This document shows positions 7,724-15,221 of a DNA stretch of 15,221 nucleotides, one piece after another (position 1 is the stretch's first letter; each line of letters opens with the position of its first letter). The position numbers and the translations under genes are program-made. Where the stretch lies: NCBI GenBank assembly GCA_026770615.1, contig MU631785.1, positions 89,560 through 104,780 of the forward strand, written 5' to 3'. Below the pieces are notes generated by a model. The model saw nothing but the letters and a program-made list of their open reading frames with translations, did no database searches and was not told the origin of the DNA. Origin of the DNA: Pavlovales sp. CCMP2436 (Eukaryota > Haptophyta > Pavlovophyceae > Pavlovales).

Positions 7724-9508
7724 ATGGAAAACAAGCTGGGCCCCTTCCGCCCCGGAGCCATCCGCCCCGACGCTGCTTGCTTCCTATGCACGCTCCCGGT
7801 ATGCTGCTCGCACGTCGGGCTGCTCTGCGTGTACCCGTGCACGTCGGGCCCCGCGCGGGAGCTGGCCACGATTGGGATTTTCAAGCACGCGTGTACACCC
7901 TGCTGCTCGGCGCGGCCGCTGCTCGTCGCCCTCGAGGCGCTGCGCCCGGCCACGCACTTTCTGGTGCCCGACGGCGGCGTGGGATTCACCTCTCTGTCGC
8001 GCGCGCTCTACGCGGTGAGCCTGAGGGACGCGGGGCAGATGCCCGAGCCGCTGCCACTGGGTGCGGGCCGTCCGCCCGAGTCGGACGGGCTGCACCCGCT
8101 GTACCCCTACCTCGGCGCGGGCGGCCAGTCCTTCGCGCGCCTAGCGCCCCACGCGCCGCCGGTCTCTGTGACCGGCGGCGAAATCGAGAAGCGGCTGCCT
8201 TCGCCAGGCCTCGCCTTCGACAGGCTGCTCGCGCGGCCGCCGGGCGCAGTGGGCTTCGCGCCGTGTCCCAACGGTGCGAACGCGCTGACCGTCTGCTTCG
8301 CGTTGCTGCTCTCGCAAGAACTCGTGCGCACGGACACGGGGCGCGCAGCAGGCGCCGAGCTGTCCGCCGTCGCCTCGTCAGGCGGCAACAAAATCACCGC
8401 CGCGCCGGCCTCTAAGATGGCGCACGCGGAGGAGCGGCCATGGGTCAACAGCGCGAGCTCCTTTCTCGACCTGCAGTCCCTCTACGGCGACTCGACACTC
8501 TCGGCGCTGCGCGCGCGTGCGCTGACGGAGGGGATGCTGCTCGAGCGCGCGGGCCAGACGGAGCGCACGCTGCGTCTGCCTTGTGTGCGCGCGCTGCTCG
8601 CGCTCTTCCGCGCCGAGCACAACGCGGTGGCGCGCGAGCTGGCACGGCGCGAGCCGACCTACTTTGGCCCCCCCGCCGGCCGGCGCGCGGACGAGGCGTG
8701 CTACCAGAAGGCGCGCGAGATCACCAGCGCCATCTTCGCCGGGATTGTGCTCGGCGACTTTTTGCCGGCCATCGCGGGCGCGCCTCCCCTAGACCGGATA
8801 CTCGCGAGCGCGCGCCCGTTCGAGCAGCGCATGCCCGTGCCCGCGCACGTGAGCGCCGAGCTCAAGCTGCTCCTCTCGCTGCACGCCGCAGTGCCCGACG
8901 GCTGGGCGCTCGCCTCCACCTCCTCGGGCGGGCTGTCGGACGCGCAGCTGCTGCACGACGCCATCGCCACGCCGTCGGGGCGGCTGGGCGCGCGGCACAC
9001 GCCGCGCTTCCTCCGGCCGGTGGAGGAGCGTGCGCTCAGGTGGGGGCGCGCCATGGGGATGCCCTCCTTCAACCAAGCGCGCCGCGCACTCGGGCTGCGT
9101 CCGCTGCGCAGCTGGGCGGAGCTCGCACCCGACGTGCAGGTGCAGGCGGAGCTGGCACTGCTCTACCCGGGGAGCATCGACGAGCTTGAGATAGCCGTCG
9201 GCGCGGCCGTCGAGGCGGGGCGGCCGGGCCGCGGCTGGTCGATCGGCGAGACGGCACTGGCCGCGCTGCAGGCGCAGTGCGTGGCCTCCGTGCTGGGCGA
9301 CCGCTTCCTCACGGCCGGCCTCTCCGCAGAGTCGCTCACGCCGTGGGGGCTCGAGCGCGTGCTGGCCACCTCCCGCCTCGCGCAGCTCATCGCGAGGCAC
9401 GCGCCGGCCGAGGGGGACACGCCGCTGCCGCCGCACGCGAACGTCTGGCGCGTGCCCCCCCCCTCCAACGGCGTTGGCGTCGAGTCGCTCGGGATGGCAC
9501 GCACCTAA
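7724..9508 (+). CDS. Animal-type haem peroxidase homologue with altered distal site
   Basis: This encodes 594 residues from ATG at 7724 (GCGATGG). The frame is open a little further upstream, but only a TTG is available there. It belongs to the animal haem peroxidase (peroxinectin/myeloperoxidase-like) superfamily, whose members oxidise substrates with hydrogen peroxide. Family blocks: RLPSPG at 157-162; ANALTVCFALLLSQELVRT at 185-203; SSFLDLQSLYG at 245-255; FRAEHNAVARELAR at 295-308, whose H299 matches the proximal haem ligand; YQKAREITSAI at 327-337 and GDFLPAI at 344-350; MGMPSFNQARRALGL at 444-458; and GDRF at 525-528. The distal block normally reads GQFLDHD. Here the His position is Gln198 and the haem-linking Asp position is Ser197. 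The usual RFGH block near 382-388 is also unrecognisable. Haem binding may persist, but ordinary peroxidase activity is doubtful. No signal peptide is obvious; 19-41 is Cys-rich and hydrophobic. No intron is seen. Confidence 0.75.
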   Translation: MENKLGPFRPGAIRPDAACFLCTLPVCCSHVGLLCVYPCTSGPARELATIGIFKHACTPCCSARPLLVALEALRPATHFLVPDGGVGFTSLSRALYAVSLRDAGQMPEPLPLGAGRPPESDGLHPLYPYLGAGGQSFARLAPHAPPVSVTGGEIEKRLPSPGLAFDRLLARPPGAVGFAPCPNGANALTVCFALLLSQELVRTDTGRAAGAELSAVASSGGNKITAAPASKMAHAEERPWVNSASSFLDLQSLYGDSTLSALRARALTEGMLLERAGQTERTLRLPCVRALLALFRAEHNAVARELARREPTYFGPPAGRRADEACYQKAREITSAIFAGIVLGDFLPAIAGAPPLDRILASARPFEQRMPVPAHVSAELKLLLSLHAAVPDGWALASTSSGGLSDAQLLHDAIATPSGRLGARHTPRFLRPVEERALRWGRAMGMPSFNQARRALGLRPLRSWAELAPDVQVQAELALLYPGSIDELEIAVGAAVEAGRPGRGWSIGETALAALQAQCVASVLGDRFLTAGLSAESLTPWGLERVLATSRLAQLIARHAPAEGDTPLPPHANVWRVPPPSNGVGVESLGMART

Positions 9509-9764
9509 GCGAGGCTTTGAGCCCACCTGCGCTCCTCTTCGCTCAGAGCTGCACACGCACCTAGGCGCCCCCCCCCTGCACTGTTGCCGTGACTGTTGCT
9601 GTTATTTTTTTGTCTCGCCGCCGCTCCGCCAGCATACGATCACTCTGCATAGTGCTGCGCGAGCTAGTTGCGAGCTAGAGCTGGTTGTCAAGAGAGCACT
9701 CTATAGTTTCTGACATGATGATCAACTAGTTAAGAGATTGGGTCGAAATTCAAGTTCAACGCCC
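9509..9764. other. 3' spacer between convergent genes
   Basis: This lies downstream of the peroxidase stop. It holds C-runs, a T-run near 9605 and a small direct repeat GCGAGCTAG (about 9659-9680). Nothing else is supported. Confidence 0.4.
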
Positions 9765-9990
9765 GTCATTTTGAAAGTCCCCCCCCCCCCCCAAACACGT
9801 CTGACAGCAGGCTGCGGAGGGGGGGTCCCTTGATGAGTTGAACCTCTGTGCGGCGGCCGAACTTAAAGTTCACTGATGGAGTAGCCTAGGCGTCACCCAA
9901 TCTTAGGGTAGGGGGGTCATCCAACCTCACACACCAGAATTGCTCTACTTGAAATGAACTACAGTGGCCCCGGGGGGCTTTCAAAATGAC
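9765..9990. mobile_element. 226-bp inverted-repeat element (MITE-like)
   Basis: GTCATTTTGAAAG at 9765-9777 is matched by its exact inverse at 9978-9990. Both arms continue inward into C or G runs (14 C at 9779-9792; GGGGGG at 9972-9977), giving arms of about 19 bases. There is no coding capacity, and the target-site duplication is unclear. It sits between the 3' ends of the peroxidase and NusG genes and may affect their 3' untranslated regions. A single copy is seen, so mobility is inferred from structure only. Confidence 0.5.
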
Positions 9991-10036
9991 GTGGGTATAA
10001 GTGACCCGCACGCGCTCGTCACTGCTCCGGGGCGCG

Positions 10037-11405
10037 TCACTCGACTATCGACGCGATCGCACGCGCGTCGAGCTCGACGACCGTTGCCTGCCCCATCAAG
10101 GTGAGCTCGACTGTGACCAGCACCCCCGCCCCGCTCTGCGCGGCCGCCGCCTCCTCCTCGGAGCCGCTCCCCCGCGAGGGCTTGGCGGTGTTGATCTTTA
10201 GCACGGGCCCCTCCATGTTCTTGAAGGGGCCCTTGAGCACACGCACCCCATCGCCCACTCGGAAGGAAAGGGCGAGCACAGGCAGCAGCGGCGGCAAATC
10301 CTCCTCCTGCGCGGGTGCGTCGCCGTCCTGTGGTAGTGCGAAGGACAGGCCCTGCGCCTCGCGCTCAATCCCTTCCAGCGCGGCTGCCTTGGCCGCGGCG
10401 GGGATGGTGAAGTCATCCTCGGGCGCCGACGGGGGCTCCGCTTCTTGCCGCTCAATCCGCGCGACCTCTGCGTTGGAGAGCGGCTTGGGCCGGATGAAGC
10501 CACGGCCGGCTTTGAGCCCACCCGCTAGGTTACGCGCGCCGAAGTCGTAGCCGCAGAAGCCGAGCACGCTCTCGCAGTCGCGGATGAAGTTGTAGAGGTT
10601 GCGGCGCATGCGCATCTTGACCATAACGTAGCCCGCCATCAGCACCTCCTCCTTGGGCACGTAGCCGTTCTGGTCGTGCGCAGGGGGGGGGGGTGGGGAA
10701 AAATGGGGGTGGGCGCCGTACATTGCGTGTGGGCGATCCCGCACGAAAGCACGGTGGGGAGGAGAGCGTGGACGTGGGCGGTGTGTGTCTGTGCGTCTGT
10801 GTGGCGCTCACCGCACGCTTCTGGTACACGAGCGTGCGGCGTAGCGGCACGCGCGCCTCGGTGATGTCCTTGCCGTAGCCGGCGAACTCTGCTTTGACGT
10901 GCAGCCCGCGGCCGATCGCTCGCTCAAAGCCGGGCGTGCACTGGATCAGGTACCAGCGCAGTTCCTCTGAATCCATCAGGAAGCCCTTCGACTGCGCGGC
11001 CGCGATAAGCTCGGCCGTCTCCTGCGACTTTGTGAGCGGCACGCGCTCGGCCACCTCGACCTTGCCGCCGCCGCCCGCCTCGGGGTCGTCCACGTATTTT
11101 GGCGGCGACGTGTCCAACTCCGTCCGGTCCTGGCCCTGCTGCAGGTATCTGAAGTAGGCCTCCGGATCGAGCTTGGCCGTGGGGACTGCCTTGCGCTTGG
11201 GCGCGGCGGCGGCCTTGCGCTTGGGCGTGGGCGTGGGCTCCTTCTTCTCGGCCCACAGCGCGGAGGTCGCCATCCGTGCGCGCGCGACGCCAGCTGGCCC
11301 GCCGCTGCACGTGGCCGCGGCCGTGGGAAGCGCGCGCGTGTAGCGGCCGGCGTGCGCGTGCGCGAGCACGAACAGCGCGCCAAGGGCGCGCATTGCCGCT
11401 GGCAT
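10037..11405 (-). CDS. nusG: Plastid-targeted NusG transcription factor, two exons
   Basis: Exons are 11405-10812 and 10669-10037, giving 408 residues. NusG binds RNA polymerase and modulates elongation, pausing and termination. Here it probably acts on the bacterial-type plastid polymerase. Residues 1-20 form a signal peptide (MRALGALFVLAHAHAG within it). Residues 20-52 are Arg/Ala/Ser-rich, like a transit peptide, as expected for a secondary plastid. A basic Lys/Pro/Ala linker spans 54-77. The NGN domain starts at RWYLIQCTPGFERAI (150-164), continues through MAGYVMVKM (209-217), and ends near PLSNAEVARI (261-270). The KOW domain starts at FRVGDGVRVLKGPFKNMEG (334-352) and ends at ATVVELDARAIASI (393-406). 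Compared with bacterial NusG there is an extra Ala/Glu-rich segment (about 271-330) between domains and a roughly 20-residue insert inside KOW (363-380). Met5 is an alternative start. It is divergent from the PTPS-family gene. Confidence 0.9.
10670..10811 (-). other. Intron of the NusG gene
   Basis: It is 142 bases, phase 0. On the minus strand the donor is GCG|GTGAGC and the acceptor is GACCAG|AAC. A C-rich pyrimidine tract precedes the acceptor. Splicing joins YQKRA to NGYVPKEEV and restores a continuous NGN domain. The unspliced frame runs into Thr/Pro-rich sequence and loses the homology. The pyrimidine tract appears on the plus strand as a G-run (10682-10691). Confidence 0.88.
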
Positions 11406-11836
11406 CGTTCCCTGCTGATGCTTGCCCCCGGCAGCCGCGTGGCCCTTTGTGCGGTCGCAACTTCTCTAGGGCGGATTTCTTATTTTAAATTGGGTCGCAT
11501 CGCGTGCAGGGGCCGTCACGCGGGGAGGCGGCATCGCGCCACTGTTTGGGCACCTGGAGAATCCAGCCTCGCGCTGCCGGGCCGGCGTACGGGTAACTAA
11601 TCAATCGTGGCAAAAGAAGGTTTTAATATTCCTGTTAGATGTCATGCAAGACAAGAACTAATCAATCGTGGCAAAAGAAGGTTTTAATATTCCTGTTAGA
11701 TGTCATGCAAGACAAGTATGGACAATTTACTACGCACAGTTACGCAACAGATCAGGCTCGTTGAACGGCGGCAAACTTTCTTTCTTCTAAGAGATAAAAA
11801 CAAATAAATAAATTTTGTTATTTTAAAAGGGCAACA
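11406..11836. promoter_or_regulatory. Shared head-to-head intergenic region
   Basis: These 431 bases separate the divergent starts of the NusG and PTPS-family genes and must hold both promoters and 5' leaders. The NusG-proximal half is GC-rich. The half next to the PTPS gene (11590-11836) is AT-rich and includes a perfect 61-bp tandem duplication and a TAAATAAATAAATTTTGTTATTTTAAA stretch just before the ATG. No canonical TATA element can be assigned with confidence. Confidence 0.5.
11595..11716. repeat. Perfect 61-bp tandem duplication
   Basis: The unit beginning AACTAATCAATCGTGGCAAA and ending GCAAGACAAG occurs at 11595-11655 and again at 11656-11716 with no difference that I can see. Being perfect, it is recent, kept homogeneous, or an assembly artefact. 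It lies in the promoter region shared by two divergent genes. Confidence 0.95.
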
Positions 11837-12647
11837 ATGGCGGGCTTCTTCGAAGTGAGCGTCAATCGCGAGGACATCAAGTTCCACGCGGCGCACTTTG
11901 TCGCGTACAAGGGCTTCCGCGAGCGGCTGCACGGCCACAACTATACCGTCAGGTGCGCGCCCGCCGCATTGCTGCCCGCCACCGCGCCCCGCCCGGCCAC
12001 GCCCTCACGCCCGCTGCCCCGCCGCCCGGCCTGCCGGACGCAGCGTGGCGATGCGCGGGTGCGCGGCCGTCGGCTCAGACTGGGGCGGCATCTCGCACGA
12101 TGGGTACGTTGTTGACTTTGGTGACATCAAGGCCGTCGCGCGCCGGCTTTGCAATGAGCTCAACGAGCACCTCATCTGCCCCATGCGCTCGGACGTGCTG
12201 CGCATCACCACCATCCAGCTGCCCGTCCTCGCGTCCGCGGGCGCGAGCGCGGGCGCGGGTGATTGTGGCGGGACCGGGATGGACGGCGTAGACGAGCGCG
12301 AAGGCGAGCAGGCGCCGCTCTCGCGCGAGCAGGTGTGCATCGAGTGCGAGGACGGCGCAACCTTTTCGGTGCCGCGCTCGGACGTGGTGATGCTGCCACT
12401 CGTGCACTCGACGGCGGAGGAGCTTGCGCACTACCTGTGGCTGCGGCTAGTGCAGGAGTACGGGCTGCAGCCGTTGCGTACGCGGCGCGTTGCCGCGCTC
12501 TCGGTCACCGTTTCCGAGGCGCCCTACCAGCGCGCCACATTCACGTGCGAGCTGCCCGAAGACGAGGCCGCGCTCGAGCGCATGGCGGCCGGGCCCTGCC
12601 CGCAGAAGCTGTCCGTGCGCGGTTGCTCCGAGCGCGCGGACGACTGA
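11837..12647 (+). CDS. 6-pyruvoyl-tetrahydropterin synthase/QueD family protein, PTPS-III-like
   Basis: Exons are 11837-11952 and 12044-12647, giving 239 residues. The family are zinc lyases acting on 7,8-dihydroneopterin triphosphate. The zinc histidines are visible: H20 in KFHAAHF, and H32 and H34 in ERLHGHNY. The core block DGYVVDFGDIK follows at 58-68, then LNEHLICP. The C-terminal block LPLVHSTAEELAHYLW carries the conserved acidic residue. Canonical enzymes have a catalytic Cys a few residues before HGH. Here the stretch is FRERLHGH, with Glu29 in the ExxHGH position known for PTPS-III proteins. Those can make 6-hydroxymethyl-dihydropterin for folate in place of dihydroneopterin aldolase. 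A Gly/Ala-rich insert follows TTIQLP. There is no targeting leader, so a cytosolic location is likely. The start context is ACAATGG. Family is certain; substrate is inferred. Confidence 0.88.
11953..12043 (+). other. Intron of the PTPS-family gene
   Basis: It is 91 bases, phase 2. The donor is GTCAG|GTGCGC and the acceptor is GGACGCAG|CGTGG. Joining gives HNYTV-S-VAMRG and brings the HGH zinc motif into frame with DGYVVDFGD. No other donor-acceptor pair that I tried keeps both blocks in one frame. The intron is GC- and C-rich. Confidence 0.85.
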
Positions 12648-12886
12648 TGCCTGAACATTGGTCATCGGGGGTCGGTGGTGGTGAATCACCTCGTCACGAG
12701 CGGTCAGCGGTGGCCCTATTCGGGTCCCTTCCGGCGGCACTGCCGGCAGATTAATGGCCGGCGCACTATCGAGCCCCTCCACTGCGATATTATACGCTAA
12801 TAATTTTGTATTTATATGGTAATATTTCCACGCGTGTGATCAGTGATGGCTGGTGTCTCGAGGTGAGGATGTTTCCGCTCTTCTCT
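12648..12886. other. Spacer after the PTPS-family gene
   Basis: The first part is GC-rich, with small GCCGGC/CCGGCGG inverted motifs (12730-12765). The second part (12785-12830) is AT-rich. No gene is supported. Confidence 0.4.
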
Positions 12887-13316
12887 GGGATCGAAATCCG
12901 AATAAGTGGCGCCTTTCCGAACTGGGGAGGGGGAAAAGTGGTGGGGCCCCGGGACGAAGAAGTAGATATTGGTCACCCCTGCGCGCTAAGTGTCGATAGC
13001 TGATGTCGAATGGAGCCCGCCTCGACGGTCGGAGCCCACCTCATGTGCGTCCCAGGTGCCTCTAGGGTCGACAACATTCTTCGTGTAACTAACATTTCCG
13101 ATTCTCAGCGTTCGGAAGCGAAAAGAAAGTCATGGTTTCCGAAATGGTGCCGCAGAGTTCGTTGCAGATTCGTGAATGGGGCAGTGCTCCATCCATTTAC
13201 GAATTTGCAATCAACTCCGCGGCACCATCTCCGGTTCCTGAGTTGCTTCGGAAGATTTTCACCGGACTTTTTTCCGATTTCCCCCCCAGACTGGCCACTA
13301 ATTCGGATTTTAACCC
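12887..13316. mobile_element. GGGTC-TIR element, copy B
   Basis: This 430-bp element has a left end GGGATCGAAATCCGAATAAG and a right end whose inverse reads GGGTTAAAATCCGAATTAGT. TCT flanks both sides (12884-12886 and 13317-13319). The centre contains a long imperfect hairpin with arms 13144-13179 and 13193-13228 (ATGGTGCCGC against GCGGCACCAT). The open frames inside it arise from the repeat, because the same frames appear in copies A and C with no protein-like conservation. It is non-autonomous, and the superfamily is not assigned. Confidence 0.82.
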
Positions 13317-13391
13317 TCTGCGACGGTAAGACCGTCGGATCGACGAATGGATCAACCCGGTGCTTTCCGGTTAGAAATAGAATTAGATTCT

Positions 13392-13814
13392 GGGTCGAAA
13401 TCCGAATTAGTGGCGCAATTCCGCACTGGGGAGGGGGAAAAGTGGTGGCCTGGACGAAGAAGTAGACATTGGTCACCTCTGCGCGAGAGGTGTTGATAGC
13501 TGATGTCGGGTAAAGCCCTCCTCGACGGTCGGAGCCCACCTAGTGTGCCTGTCAGGTGCCTCTAGGGCCGACAACATACTTAATCTAACTAACATTTCCT
13601 ATTCTCAGCGTTCGGAAGCGAGAAGAAAGTTATAGTTCCCGAGGAGGTACCAAAATTTAGTTGCATGCGGTTATGTAAATGGGGCACCGCCCCATTCACG
13701 AATCTGCAACTAACTTTTTGGTACCTCCTCTGATTCGTGAGTTGCACCGGAGGATTTTCACCGGACTTTTTTTGAAATTCCCCCCGGGCTTGCCATTAAT
13801 TCGGATTTTGACCC
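13392..13814. mobile_element. GGGTC-TIR element, copy C
   Basis: This 423-bp element has left end GGGTCGAAATCCGAATTAGT. The inverse of its right end reads GGGTCAAAATCCGAATTAAT. TTCT flanks both sides (13388-13391 and 13815-13818). It is the cleanest copy of the family here. It lies 75 bp after copy B in the same orientation. Its central hairpin has arms at 13641-13665 and 13705-13730 and an inner stem AATGGGGC/GCCCCATT at 13678-13695. The arm sequence differs from that of copy B, yet still pairs. Confidence 0.85.
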
Positions 13815-14690
13815 TTCTATATTTCTTTTGGTGTTAAGTATGTTGCAACAGGACAAGCCGGGAATCAAATGGTATCTCCATCGAAAAAAACGATAAAATA
13901 AATATAGTCGTTCGTGTTCGAGAGTAGCAACAGCAAAGCTTAAGCCCACCGTAAATTATTAATTTATCATAGACTGAGTATAAAAGACTCCTTCCCACTA
14001 TGATGCGAATATTTATAATCCTAAATGTAGCCGCCCTTGCCTGGGCACACGTTACTGGAGATCCAACGGCACGTGCGGTGGTGCCCAAGCCAGCGCAGCC
14101 GACTAAGGCACGCAGCAGGCAATGGGCGACGCAGCGCTCAGACCAGCACAAATTTCAGGACAGTCAGATGCCAGCTTGAATCCCTATCAGTAATATATAA
14201 ACTTATTAACGTCAGCCAGAACTTCCTTTCATTAATATAAACTTACTCCCCGCGCAATAACGTTGGGTGCATTGGGTACACACTGCGAAGGTACTGGTAG
14301 GCCTTCCCGGCGTCCCCGCCCGCTGAAAAGTTAGGCCCTAGTTGCCTGAGTTCTGGAGTACATTTGGCTAGATGACAAGCGCCCACTAAGAATAAAAATG
14401 AGTGCTCACGTAAATAAATAAATAAATACACATGTATAAAAAATGTCTATTTTTACTTTTGAGTTTTGAGAACCCGGCCGTCTATGCCGCGGGGACTCGG
14501 ATCCCAGCCGCGCCGCGCCCGGAGGTGGAACCGATGGGTTGTGGGCGGGCCTGGTGCTTGAAGAGGTGCTCCCCGAGCGCGCAATGCCGCCTCTGAGGCG
14601 CGCAGGGCGGCCGTCGCGGTCTCGTTCACCTGGGGCGTGGGTCGACCAGGGACGATGCGGCGGGTCTTCCGAGGAGGGCATACACTCATA
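13815..14690. other. AT-rich spacer with a GC-rich island
   Basis: Positions 13819-14440 are AT-rich, with TATAAACTTA repeated at about 14196 and 14239 and a (TAAA)n run at 14410-14428. Positions 14465-14690 are abruptly GC-rich and open on both strands. The translations are Arg/Ala/Pro-rich and unrecognised. The island may be a gene or exon fragment moved here, but nothing proves it. Confidence 0.4.
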
Positions 14691-14825
14691 CAGGGGATCG
14701 CGGGCAATAAGAAGGGCGAATTTTGAGCTCGAGGCTGAGCTTCTTAGCAAATTACATACAAACAATGCAGAAAAACGAGGCTCAGCTTCTGAACACTACG
14801 GCTTCTTATTGCCCGCGATCCCCTG
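14691..14825 (+). mobile_element. Intact 135-bp TA-flanked MITE
   Basis: The left terminus CAGGGGATCGCGGGCAATAA continues to GAAG (24 bases) and is repeated exactly in inverse at 14802-14825. TA flanks at 14689-14690 and 14826-14827 are the target duplication. The interior carries a second inverted pair, GAGGCTGAGCTTCT and GAGGCTCAGCTTCT-type motifs, around an AT-rich centre. It matches the element at 5375-5541 on the other strand. It has no coding capacity. The TA target and 2-bp duplication suggest mobilisation by a Tc1/mariner-type transposase. Confidence 0.9.
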
Positions 14826-14827
14826 TA

Positions 14828-15221
14828 GACGGGCATTAAGAAAGCTGGGAATCCGACTGAGGCCCATTTTCTTAGGGTTTCTTAGGCCCCAAGTGGCAGT
14901 GAGACCCACTTTCTTAATTGCCGATCTGATCTGTCTGACCGGCAGTGAGGCTTAGTTTCTGAAGCCCACTTGTCTGTTATTTCTTAATTGCTTTTGGTGT
15001 TATTTTTTAGCCTTACGTCCGCCCCCAGGTTTCAAGGCCTAGCCCACGTAAGTTATTATGAAGGACCAGAGACAGGCAGGAACAGTGCGAGGGCTTGGGC
15101 ATGGGCAAGAGGGGCAAGGCTTGGAGATGGGTTTAGGAATTAAGTAGGGAGGGGGGGAGCCTGTGGCATCCGCTACGAGTTCACCACCAACCTCACCTCT
15201 ACCACCACCATCCCTGCTGCC
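14828..15221. other. Terminal spacer
   Basis: Two loosely similar segments, GGCAGTGAGACCCACTTTCT at about 14896 and GGCAGTGAGGCTTAGTTTCT at about 14941, both run on to TTTCTTAATTGC. This indicates an old local duplication. The end of the window has G-rich and then CCACCA-rich sequence that could be the edge of a gene outside the window. No gene can be called. Confidence 0.4.

Noticed and set aside
8440..9556. Long frames overlapping the peroxidase homologue in other phases and on the minus strand
   Set aside because: They are shadows of a strongly GC-biased coding region. Only the chosen frame contains family motifs.
9741..9764. tRNA-like box B motif (GGGTCGAAATTC)
   Set aside because: No cloverleaf can be drawn around it and no box A lies at the right distance.
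11898..12647. PTPS-family protein as a single exon starting at 11898
   Set aside because: That reading lacks the zinc histidines. The splice from 11952 to 12044 joins HGHNYTV to the DGYVVDFGD block in frame.
13010..13465. 151-codon open frame across copies B and C
   Set aside because: It crosses the boundary of two separate repeat elements and reads through both terminal repeats.

Overview
The window looks like nuclear DNA of a eukaryotic microalga, most likely one with a secondary plastid such as a haptophyte. GC-rich coding stretches alternate with AT-rich, repeat-laden spacers. Two genes carry GT-AG spliceosomal introns of 142 and 91 bases. A NusG-type plastid factor is encoded with a signal peptide-plus-transit leader. 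A Ty1/copia polymerase fossil and several families of short inverted-repeat elements are present. The lineage is inferred from these traits, not from a database match.

Layout, left to right. Positions 1-2016 hold no gene I can support: short repeats, a G-run tract (342-430) and GC-rich sequence. A small unrecognised gene for a probable beta-barrel protein lies at 2017-2478 (+). Positions 2680-3913 are a graveyard of small elements: a truncated GGGTC-TIR element, a decayed relative with a secondary insertion, and a 132-bp inverted-repeat element. Positions 4331-6691 hold a dead Ty1/copia element: a possible LTR, then reverse transcriptase and RNase H broken by a 167-bp TA-flanked MITE, a 73-bp tandem duplication and a TAG codon. 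The MITE and the duplication account exactly for the two frame changes. An animal-type haem peroxidase homologue that appears to lack the distal histidine lies at 7724-9508 (+). It converges, across another small inverted-repeat element, on the NusG gene (10037-11405, -). NusG is divergent from a PTPS/QueD-family gene (11837-12647, +), and the 431-bp gap between them contains a perfect 61-bp tandem duplication. Two near-full copies of the GGGTC-TIR element follow (12887-13316 and 13392-13814). A second, intact 135-bp copy of the TA-flanked MITE lies at 14691-14825.

The four live-looking genes do not form a pathway. They are a plastid transcription factor, a pterin/folate enzyme, a peroxidase-fold protein and a beta-barrel protein. 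The most interesting material is the divergent peroxidase active site, the ExxHGH motif in the PTPS homologue, the nested and datable transposon insertions, and a MITE family whose central hairpin has changed on both arms together.
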